DNA of 64,000 bases from Mucilaginibacter geliditolerans (lineage in GTDB: Bacteria; Bacteroidota; Bacteroidia; Sphingobacteriales; Sphingobacteriaceae): contig NZ_JACHBY010000002.1 in the NCBI RefSeq assembly GCF_014200495.1, positions 930,001 to 994,000 on the forward strand. Reading direction: 5' to 3'. Shown piece by piece: positions 26,235 through 34,400 of this stretch (its first letter is position 1; each line of letters starts with the position of its first letter). Both the position numbers and the translations under genes were made by a program. The notes below the pieces were generated by a model, which saw nothing but the letters and a program-made list of their open reading frames with translations, was not told the origin of the DNA and ran no database searches.

Positions 26235-27521
26235 ATGAGGAAGATATTTTTATCTGTAGTTGGCTTTTCAATGATATGCCGGCTTAATGCCCATGCACAG
26301 GTTAAGCAGGATAGCGTTAGTAATAAACCAGCATTTAGTTTATATAATACCCCGGATCAGGATTCCACACAATATAATCCCCGGAAATTACGATTAGACG
26401 AAGTTGATTTTGTATCCAGTTACTATTCCCAAAACGGCGATCATTCGGCTGTTACAGGTGGCATTGGGACAGAAAAGGTGACCGATTTTGCAAATAGCAT
26501 TAACCTGAACTTTGTTTGGACAAACCAACATCAGAACAAAAACACACTGGCTGTTGGTTTAGGGTTTGATGCCCACACCGCCGCTTCGCAAGCCTTTGTT
26601 TCAAAAACCGGCGCATCCAGCCCAAATGGTACCAGGCTTTACCCATCATTGGATTGGACAGTTGAAAATGCTAAAACCGGTAATACATTTGGAGTAGGCA
26701 CTTATTACTCAAGTGAATATAATTATCAGTCGCTGGGTGCCGATTTACATTTCTCGGTTAAAACTGATAATAAGGATGGTGAGTTCAGCGCAAAATTACA
26801 GGGGTATTTTGATCATGTAAAGTTAATTTATCCATCCGAATTTATTCCGGTAAGTACTACCACTACTACAACCACATCGGCCAGCTCATCAGGGTCTGGT
26901 GGTGGCGGTAAAGCAAGTATACCGAGCAGTCCACGAGAAACATATTCTGCAGCATTTGGCTATACGCAGATCATTAACTCAAGGCTGCAGATCGCCTTCC
27001 TGGCAGATGTTGTAGGGCAAAATGGCTATTTAAGCCTGCCTTTTCACCGGGTGTACTTTACAACAGGCAAGGATACTATTGAGAAACTACCTTCATCACG
27101 CTTTAAGCTGCCACTTGGTTTCAGGCTCAATTATTTCCTGGGTGATAACATCATCTTAAGATCGTATTACCGCTATTATTTGGATAATTGGGGTATCAGA
27201 TCGAACACGGCTAACCTTGAAATAGCTTACAAGGTATCGCCATTCTTTTCTATATCGCCGTTCTACAGGTATTATAACCAATCGGCAGCACGGTATTTTG
27301 CGCCTTATGAACAGCATAGTCCAACCGATCAGTATTACACCAGTAATTATGAATATGCAAAATTCAGCAGCCAGTTTTTTGGTGTAGGGTTCAGGATAGC
27401 ACCGCCAAAAGGGGTATTCGGCTGGCAGGGCTTACATGAGTTAGAGATCAGATACGGTCATTACACACAAACCACAGATCTGGTATCGGATGTGGTATCG
27501 TTAAGTCTTGGATTTAAATAA
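26235..27521 (+). CDS. DUF3570 outer-membrane protein
   Basis: A 428-residue protein with a signal peptide (ending NAHAQ) and the alternating aromatic beta-strand pattern of an outer-membrane barrel, ending SLSLGFK. It matches DUF3570, whose members are found next to ApbE and DUF4266. A low-complexity Thr/Ser/Gly loop lies at about 207-227 (VSTTTTTTTSASSSGSGGGG), probably an exposed linker. It starts 2 bases after the DUF4266 stop. A passage or anchor for the lipoprotein is inference. Confidence 0.88.
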   Translation: MRKIFLSVVGFSMICRLNAHAQVKQDSVSNKPAFSLYNTPDQDSTQYNPRKLRLDEVDFVSSYYSQNGDHSAVTGGIGTEKVTDFANSINLNFVWTNQHQNKNTLAVGLGFDAHTAASQAFVSKTGASSPNGTRLYPSLDWTVENAKTGNTFGVGTYYSSEYNYQSLGADLHFSVKTDNKDGEFSAKLQGYFDHVKLIYPSEFIPVSTTTTTTTSASSSGSGGGGKASIPSSPRETYSAAFGYTQIINSRLQIAFLADVVGQNGYLSLPFHRVYFTTGKDTIEKLPSSRFKLPLGFRLNYFLGDNIILRSYYRYYLDNWGIRSNTANLEIAYKVSPFFSISPFYRYYNQSAARYFAPYEQHSPTDQYYTSNYEYAKFSSQFFGVGFRIAPPKGVFGWQGLHELEIRYGHYTQTTDLVSDVVSLSLGFK

Positions 27522-27529
27522 TATAGAGG

Positions 27530-27580
27530 AATGTTGAGGTTATCTGGCAATAACATCCAGATCAACCTCAACATTTTTAT
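27530..27580 (+). terminator. intrinsic terminator whose hairpin lies inside the yceI coding end
   Basis: AATGTTGAGGTT (27530-27541) with ATCTGG (27542-27547) pairs with CCAGAT (27557-27562) and AACCTCAACATT (27564-27575), with one bulged C and a 9-base loop. The stem is 18 pairs and is followed by TTTAT. It ends the thioredoxin-apbE-DUF4266-DUF3570 transcript. Most of the stem is at the same time the last 12 codons of the convergent yceI gene. Confidence 0.8.
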
Positions 27581-28085
27581 CAATTGAATTATCAGAGCCT
27601 ACATTATACTCCAGCCTGTTTAATTGAAAACTCCCTTTAAATTCATAACCACCATTTTGGGCTTTAGCTGTAAACGGGAATGATATGTTTTTGGTGACGC
27701 CTTTCATAGTAAGTGTACCGGTGAAAGTATAAGTATTCTCACCAGATGCCTTGGTAACAGTCTGCGATTTTATAATTATCGATGAATACTTCTTTACGTC
27801 GAAATAACTTTCCTCCTTTAAATGGTTATCCCTCATCCCAATACCTGAATTAATAGTTTCTGCAGCTATTGATACATCAAATACAGCTTGCGTAAGATTA
27901 GTCGGATCAAATATTACGGTCCCTTTCAAACCTTTAAATGTACCTGTAACCGTACTTTTAAATATCATTTGATGTGACACTTTAAACTGCACCGTGGAGC
28001 TTTGTTCAACAGGCGTATAATGCTGCGCAAAAACAATATTTACTGAACAGATAAATAGTGCTATAATAATTGAATAAGCCTTCAT
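27540..28085 (-). CDS. YceI family periplasmic lipid-binding protein
   Basis: A protein of about 181 residues starting MKAYSIIIALFICSVNIVFA at 28085. The frame is open to 28154, but the 23 extra residues precede a good signal peptide and overlap a small gene. After the leader, YTPVEQSSTVQFKVSHQM and the lipocalin-like barrel (GLKGTVIFDP, then FTGTLTMKGVTKNISFPF) are diagnostic. YceI proteins bind polyisoprenoid or quinone-like lipids in the periplasm and often accompany cytochrome b561, as here. It may supply or sequester the quinone for the cytochrome. Confidence 0.93.
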   Translation of the reverse strand: MKAYSIIIALFICSVNIVFAQHYTPVEQSSTVQFKVSHQMIFKSTVTGTFKGLKGTVIFDPTNLTQAVFDVSIAAETINSGIGMRDNHLKEESYFDVKKYSSIIIKSQTVTKASGENTYTFTGTLTMKGVTKNISFPFTAKAQNGGYEFKGSFQLNRLEYNVGSDNSIDKNVEVDLDVIAR

Positions 28086-28123
28086 ATTGATTTGATTAAT
28101 ACAGTTACCTATGTATAATTGAA

Positions 28124-28210
28124 TTAAGGCAAAAAAGTTATAATTAAAAGCCATATAATAATGATTATAACTGCTGCAATCCAGATAAATGGAATTAAAA
28201 GCCTTTTCAT
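28124..28210 (-). CDS. 28-residue single-span membrane peptide
   Basis: A short open frame between the cytochrome b and yceI genes encodes MKRLLIPFIWIAAVIIIIIW and then LLIITFLP: two basic residues and then one continuous hydrophobic span. AGGAG directly precedes the ATG, which is close for a ribosome site. It starts 16 bases after the cytochrome stop and its stop lies 38 bases before the preferred yceI start. Size and setting resemble small accessory subunits of membrane cytochromes (CydX-like in style, not in sequence). Only composition and position support it. Confidence 0.5.
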   Translation of the reverse strand: MKRLLIPFIWIAAVIIIIIWLLIITFLP

Positions 28211-28225
28211 CTCCTAAGTATTTAA

Positions 28226-28891
28226 TTACCCCCCGTTGATCATGTCTGATACTATTCCTTTTTTATCTTTTTTACGCTCAGCTAAAAACACACCGGCAAT
28301 ATGAGCAATAATAAAAGCCAGGATCAGATACATACAAAAGCCGTGAACACTTTTAACCGGATGATGTATGGATCTAAGAAAGGGCACATCATCATCAAAA
28401 GCAAGTGATAAACCGGTTACCACCATAATAATTAACAGGCAATAAAACAGTGCATATATTACATTAACAACAAACTCATGCAAAGCCTCTTGCCGGTCCT
28501 TTTTTGTTGCTTTAAACTGAGCGAAGGCACTTTTTAATCCTCTGATAAATTTCTGATCAGCCAACTGAAAGATCTCTAATACAAGGCGAAACAGTAACAG
28601 TCCTGCAAGGCAGTAACCAAAATAGGTATGTATAGCCCAAACCTTATCCTCAAGTGCACCGGCAACTGAGCGGCTCAGGCCATTATCAACACCTTTTGTT
28701 TGTTGTATCCTTGTTTTTACAAGGTTAGTAATTGCATGTTTATCGGTTATAGTGGAATTTATAAGCACGGTTATAAGTGACCCGCTTATAATAATCATGT
28801 TTAACCAATGCCATAAACGCAGGCTTGCCGAATACTTTTTAACTTTAGTTAGATGCTCAGGATCTTTATGTGTTGGTTCTATAGTTGTCAT
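28226..28891 (-). CDS. cytochrome b561-type membrane protein
   Basis: A 221-residue integral membrane protein with four helices. Haem-ligand candidates are H28 (LRLWHWLN, helix 1), H88 (VWAIHTYFGY, helix 2), H183 (KSVHGF) and H197 (IIAHIAG, helix 4). This is the di-haem b-type layout of the bacterial b561 / Ni-Fe-hydrogenase cytochrome b group. A charged loop rich in Lys and Gln joins the two halves (about 120-138). It should pass electrons between quinol and a periplasmic partner. It follows the VIT gene by 10 bases and precedes a 28-residue peptide and yceI. Confidence 0.9.
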   Translation of the reverse strand: MTTIEPTHKDPEHLTKVKKYSASLRLWHWLNMIIISGSLITVLINSTITDKHAITNLVKTRIQQTKGVDNGLSRSVAGALEDKVWAIHTYFGYCLAGLLLFRLVLEIFQLADQKFIRGLKSAFAQFKATKKDRQEALHEFVVNVIYALFYCLLIIMVVTGLSLAFDDDVPFLRSIHHPVKSVHGFCMYLILAFIIAHIAGVFLAERKKDKKGIVSDMINGG

Positions 28892-28901
28892 TATTAATTT
28901 A

Positions 28902-29387
28902 TTAAGTACCTACATCGCCTAAATAAATACCAAGCAGGAATACAATTCCGCCACCTACAATAACCTGTAGTATAGTTTTAACCAATGGTGTTTTCATAAA
29001 TTTGTAACGAATAAACGCTATAACCAGTAATTCACATATAACTACTATGTATGCAAAATGCAGGGCGGTATGTAAATCGGGTATCAAAAATGGCAAAGTG
29101 TGGAGCATTCCACCCAATGCGGTTGCAAATGCCGTAATACCTCCCCTAACCAGCGGACTACCGCGACCTGTAACTGTACCATCATCTGATAACGCTTCAG
29201 CTAAACCCATGCTAATTCCGGCCCCTAATGAAGCTGCCAGGCCTACATAAAACGCCTTAATTGGTTGATGCGTTAAACCTGCCGTGGCAAATATGGGAGC
29301 CAGTGTTGAAACAGAGCCGTCCATTAATCCTAAAAGTCCGGGTTGAACTTTTTGTATAACGAATGTGGCTTTTGTACTTCTACTCAT
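28902..29387 (-). CDS. VIT1/CCC1-type metal transporter (stand-alone erythrin-VIT domain)
   Basis: A 161-residue membrane protein. [20 protein letters not shown] followed by [16 protein letters not shown] is the signature of the VIT domain that in MbfA is fused to a ferritin-like erythrin domain. Here the erythrin part is missing and the protein starts at the VIT domain. VIT/CCC1 proteins move Fe2+ or Mn2+ out of the cytoplasm. Five hydrophobic helices are visible. It is the first gene of the leftward VIT-cytochrome-peptide-YceI unit, divergent from the two-component system. Confidence 0.88.
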   Translation of the reverse strand: MSRSTKATFVIQKVQPGLLGLMDGSVSTLAPIFATAGLTHQPIKAFYVGLAASLGAGISMGLAEALSDDGTVTGRGSPLVRGGITAFATALGGMLHTLPFLIPDLHTALHFAYIVVICELLVIAFIRYKFMKTPLVKTILQVIVGGGIVFLLGIYLGDVGT

Positions 29388-29412
29388 AGTTTATATGTCT
29401 AAATGTAATTGC

Positions 29413-29515
29413 AGAATTTGAAGCAATTCTGTAGTACTATTATAAATATTATTATTTATAATGTTTATCAATATCCTCAGCTCATATATTAAAAAAAAAT
29501 CTAACGTTATATTTG
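29413..29515. promoter_or_regulatory. divergent control region of the VIT unit and the two-component system
   Basis: Two palindromes stand here. CAGAATT (29412-29418) pairs with AATTCTG (29425-29431), and ATTATAAATA (29439-29448) with TATTTATAAT (29453-29462). TATATTTG at 29508-29515 fits the Bacteroidota -7 box for the response-regulator gene, 14 bases before its GTG. The palindromes are candidate response-regulator sites. Confidence 0.45.
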
Positions 29516-29528
29516 ATAAAAAAGCAAA

Positions 29529-30203
29529 GTGAAACTCCTTATAATAGAAGATGAGCAAGCGCTTCGCGAAAATATAACCACTTATTTTAATGAGGATGGT
29601 AATATTTGTGAAAGCTGTGCCAACCTTTCAAGTGCAATTGATAAGCTATCTAATTACAATTATGATTGCGTATTACTTGATATCGGCCTGCCTGATGGTG
29701 AAGGTTTTGGGGTGCTGAGTTTTTTAAAAAAGGAAATGAAAGATGAGGCAGTACTCATTATATCGGCCCGAAACTCATTGGATGATAAAATTAAAGGCCT
29801 GAACATAGGAGCTGATGATTATTTAATAAAGCCTTTTCATTTAGCGGAGTTGAAAGCCCGGGTTGCCTCCGTTTATCGGCGAAAAGCTGCGAACAGTAAT
29901 AACAACCTGATTTTTAATGAGATTACAATTAATTTACTGGGCAGAACGGTAGATGTTAATAACACCCCGGTTATACTTACCCGAAAGGAATATGATATGC
30001 TATTGTACTTTATTGCCAACAAGGGGAAGGTAATAGCTAAAAATGCCATTGCCGAGCATTTATGGGGCGATGAAATGGATATGCACAATAACTTTGATTT
30101 TATTTATACGCATATTAAAAACCTAAGAAAAAAACTATTAGATGCCGGTTGCCATGATTATATCAACTCTATATATGGCATAGGCTATAAATTTAAAGCA
30201 TAA
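29529..30203 (+). CDS. OmpR/PhoB-type response regulator
   Basis: A 224-residue regulator. The receiver domain has the acidic pair E7-D8, phospho-acceptor D51 (LLDIGLPDGE) and K101 (LIKPFH). A winged-helix output domain with ILTRKEYDMLLYFIANKGKV and HIKNLRKKL follows. The start is GTG at 29529, the only start that keeps the beta-1 strand KLLIIED. The kinase gene begins immediately after the stop codon, so the pair is one unit. Divergence from the VIT-cytochrome unit and closeness to the ApbE operon make those the likely targets. Confidence 0.95.
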   Translation: MKLLIIEDEQALRENITTYFNEDGNICESCANLSSAIDKLSNYNYDCVLLDIGLPDGEGFGVLSFLKKEMKDEAVLIISARNSLDDKIKGLNIGADDYLIKPFHLAELKARVASVYRRKAANSNNNLIFNEITINLLGRTVDVNNTPVILTRKEYDMLLYFIANKGKVIAKNAIAEHLWGDEMDMHNNFDFIYTHIKNLRKKLLDAGCHDYINSIYGIGYKFKA

Positions 30204-31454
30204 ATGAAACTCTCTGCCCATTACAATAAAGCAAGTATAATTATTACTATATCTGTATTGTTTATAGGGGGTATTATCTATTTTTTTACAATAAACTACA
30301 TTGCTAAAAATCAGCTCGACCTTAACCTGATAGAAGAAATTGATGGTGTTAAAGATTATATTAAGGTCAATAATAAATTGCCTAAACAGGTTGATTTTGA
30401 TGAGGACCTGGTAATATTTGTAAAAACCGACAAACAAGAGCTTAACAGGCGCTTTTTTGATACTACATACAATAACCCTAAAGAGAAGAAAAAGGAACCG
30501 GGAAGAGCTGTTTCATGCCTGGTATCATTAAACGGCAGTAATTATTTAACTACGCTAATCGTATCAAGGGAGGATACGGAATACCTGGTGCAGATCATCG
30601 GCTTAATAACGCTTGCCTTATCAGTTGGGTTATTGCTCACGCTCTTCATAACCAGCAGGTACATTTTAAACGGTTTATGGAAACCGTTTTATAAAACACT
30701 TACCGAATTAAAATCCTTCAATATTTCAGATGATAAAAGTCTCAATTTAAAAAGCACTAAAGTTGATGAGTTTAATGAATTGAATAACACTGTTCAGGCC
30801 ATGTCATTAAAAGCAAAAAACGACTTTCAAACTTTAAAGGAGTTTACAGAAAACGCTTCACATGAAATGCAAACACCATTGGCTGTAATTACCTCAAAGC
30901 TGGATACATTAATACAGGATGAAACTTTAAAAATTGAGCAGTACGAACAAATCAATGATATTTATGGTGCCACAAACAAATTAGCAAGGCTAAATCAATC
31001 ACTATTATTGCTGGTGAAAATTGAAAACAACCTGATTGACGATATTGAACTATTAAGGCTTGATATTTTAATTGAAGAAAAGGTAAAGCAGTTTTATGAG
31101 TTAATAAACGACAAACAAATAAAAGTAGCAACTCACCTATCAGCCAAAGAAATATCAGCCAGCAAGTATTTGATTGATATATTGCTTAACAACCTGTTCA
31201 GTAATGCTATAAGACACAATATACCGGAGGGTAAACTGATCATTACTTTAGATATTGATCAGCTCGTTTTCAAAAACGATGGCTTACCCCAACCTTTTAA
31301 CATGGACAACATGTTCGACAGGTTTAAAAAAGGTAATGAATCAGAGGGCACCGGCTTAGGTTTAGCTATAGTGAAAAACATATGCACCCTTAATAATTGG
31401 GGCATTACCTATTTTCACGAAGCTTCCATGCATGTGTTTCAGATCGATTTTTAA
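30204..31454 (+). CDS. sensor histidine kinase
   Basis: A 416-residue membrane kinase. Helix 1 lies at about 11-30, then comes a periplasmic sensor of about 100 residues with one Cys (C105), and helix 2 lies at about 131-151. The dimerisation domain carries H220 in ENASHEMQTP. The ATPase domain has the N-box NNLFSNAIRHN and the G2-box GTGLGLAIVKN. The D-x-G-x-G G1-box is reduced to LVFKNDG, seen also in other small Bacteroidota kinases. The sensor has no recognisable ligand motif; redox, metal or envelope stress are options. It partners the regulator immediately upstream. Confidence 0.94.
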   Translation: MKLSAHYNKASIIITISVLFIGGIIYFFTINYIAKNQLDLNLIEEIDGVKDYIKVNNKLPKQVDFDEDLVIFVKTDKQELNRRFFDTTYNNPKEKKKEPGRAVSCLVSLNGSNYLTTLIVSREDTEYLVQIIGLITLALSVGLLLTLFITSRYILNGLWKPFYKTLTELKSFNISDDKSLNLKSTKVDEFNELNNTVQAMSLKAKNDFQTLKEFTENASHEMQTPLAVITSKLDTLIQDETLKIEQYEQINDIYGATNKLARLNQSLLLLVKIENNLIDDIELLRLDILIEEKVKQFYELINDKQIKVATHLSAKEISASKYLIDILLNNLFSNAIRHNIPEGKLIITLDIDQLVFKNDGLPQPFNMDNMFDRFKKGNESEGTGLGLAIVKNICTLNNWGITYFHEASMHVFQIDF

Positions 31455-31459
31455 ACTAA

Positions 31460-34400
31460 TTACAGGTCCTTTAAATTATCATTTGGCATCCTGTCAATCA
31501 GTTTATTATACGGATCAATACCTGCGCGTTGTGGCTTACCTTTTACTATGATATTAAACGTATGCTGCCCGGCAGTTAATTTATACTTTTTAAGATACAG
31601 CTGATTTGCTATTGTCCTGCCATCTTTATTTTTACCATCGGCCGCAAAAATGCCTATATCTATGTAGTCATTCATTTTTTTATCAATCACGTCATTACCT
31701 TTTCCATCAATCCAAACCTTATTAACATTAACCGTTAATGTTACCTGGTAATTGTTTTTTCCGAGCGGTTTAGCTTTAACTTCGGTTACCTTATTGTCGT
31801 ATAAAGTGATCTTTTTCCAGGTATCGGTAAGATAATATTGCAGGGAATCAGGTACATGCTTTTGCAAATAGCTATACAGATCGTTATTACCTGCATATGG
31901 CGGTTTATTTTTAAAAGCATAAGCATTTTTAAAATCACGCAGAGCGGAATTTAGGCTATCCTCTCCCATCAGATCGCGCAGTCCATATAGCACAACGGCT
32001 GCTTTGCCCTGGTATTCAAACCATTGATCAGCTGTTATAAGCGGATGCTCTTTATCCTCCATCCTATGCCTAATAAACAAATAAAACCATAACTGATCTA
32101 AAACAATGTAACGCATATTGACCGCACCGTACTTCTTTTCGGCCATAACTAGTGCGCTATAACCGGCTAACCCCTCAGGGATCACTATTGAACCAATTGT
32201 GTTATTTGGCGCAACCTGGAAACGCCACCACTGCTGGGCTAAAACATTTATTGTGTTAAAATAGCAATAGTCAGTTTGGTTAGGGTCGGTAAAATCGGCA
32301 TTCCAGGCGTGTTGCTCGGCATAAGCCGAAAGCGTTGTCATTGATGCAGCACGGGGTCCATAAATTGATGATTCAGCCAGGCGGATATCTGTAAATGGGA
32401 AGTTACCATATGCCTTATTAAAATAGCGCAAACCATCCTTATAAGCAGCCATAAAACGCCCCAGGTTGGCATTATGGTCAGGATGATAATAGATATTGAT
32501 ATTTACCGGATGACCAAGGTTTACGGTATCATGCATAATAGCATAACGGGCAGATAAAATACCCAAAGGCGCATACATGCCGGGCTTATCCTGCACATAA
32601 TGAAAATAATTCCGGCCGCCTTGTTTCCATTGCTTAACCAGCTCGCCTGGTGCAATAGCTGTTTGATCTCCGGATGTGCTAACAGTTATGTCAAATTTCA
32701 ACAGATCAGCTGCCTTACCTGCTTTTAATCCACTAATACCTTCGGGATCATTTTGAGGGATATCATTCTCCGTTTTTACAGGCAGATGTCTTTTTTTACG
32801 CTCATACGGGCTGTCTAACTCATCGTCGTCGTCATAACCCAGACCAGGTAATTCCGGACTTAAAAACGTTCCATTATGCAGCAGATCCTTTGAGTAAAGC
32901 CCATTGCTGAAGCCATTATAACTTATTGCCGAATTAATTTCCAACACGGTAGAATCACCGGGAGCTAATGCCTTTTGAAACTGGTACAAACGAAACTCAG
33001 CCGTATCATTCTTAGGCCTGAACCAGTTGAACATACCACGGGGATAAAGTAATGGCGAGGTAAAAGAAATTAATTTGCCATTCTGTTTTATCGAGTAATC
33101 AGATAACTCATCGCCATCAAGCAATAGTTTTTCAATCGGCTTGTTGGTTTTATTGGCTATGGTTACAAAAGCGTGTGTATATTCTTCCAGTTTATCGGGG
33201 TACAGGTCGGTATGCAGCTCCATGCGTGTTACCTTTGGTAAGGGTAGCAATGAATATTTTTTAAGCTGCCGCTCATACATTTCTGCCCGGTTATCTTCTT
33301 CACCCTTTGTTAAGTAGTTATTGAGGTAGCTTACATTATAATAATTATAAGCACCTATTGATAAAAACGCTAAAAACACTAAAACTGTAATTATCAGGGT
33401 GCTGGTATCAAAACGTTCTTTAACCAGTTGCCATCTTTCTTTAATGCCTGAAGTTACTCCCCGGTAATAATATAATCCAGAAACAATAACTAATACACCT
33501 GCAAAAAGCAACCAGAATAGGTGAAACGAATATACCGCCTTTGCCATATGCCCTATCCCATCCATATCAGAGAAACCATACCACGGCGTGTACGAATACA
33601 TTAAAAGGTTATAGTTAAACGTGCCTGTATCTTCCAAAAAGAAGAAGATGATCCATAGAAAAATGGCTACTGCATGCGCGCCAAACTTATTATTTAAGGT
33701 TACATGTATCACATAACAAAAGGCAACCATATCCAATAAACGGGGCAGTATCAATGTAAATATATACGTGAAATACACCAGGAAATGAAAATGATAAAAC
33801 CCTTTTATAATTTGGATCGGCAAACCCAAGATCAAGGGAATTAACGCCAGAAAGAAAGCAAAGACAAGCAATGCAACGAATTTTGATCCATTTAACACCC
33901 AGTTTGGCGGTGGCAGCGAATCATTTATAAATGCAAATCGGGTTACCCTGTCGCGGTGGAGTATTTCGCCGGTATAAAATAGGATGATAAAAAAGATAAA
34001 AAACAGGAAGTTGCCATTATAGGTATCTAAAAGCATTACTGTACGCGGAAAATCGGCTACCCCGTTATTGCCGTCACCCATCCAAAGCACAAAGGCCAGG
34101 AAAGTCATGCCGCTTAATAGTATGATCCAGAAATAATTATCGCGAATGATGTTACTGATCTCCATCCGGGTCAGTTTCCATAAGGTGTTACGCTTGTACG
34201 AACCGGTGAAGCTGATACTTACCTTTGGTGAACCTTGTTTAAGCTTTTCGGTTGACCGTTCGCCAATAGCGGCCTTATCCCTTTTACCACTGAAAAATCT
34301 TTCAAAACTAAAAGTGAAATAAGTATAAAGCAGCACTATTAAACCTACTCCTGTCCAAATTATGCGGTTAAGTAAAAATGAACCGGTTATGGATATTAGC

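Noticed and set aside
26853..26917. Thr/Ser/Gly codon run in the DUF3570 gene as a CRISPR-like or tandem repeat
   Set aside because: It is an in-frame low-complexity linker of one protein without unit spacing.
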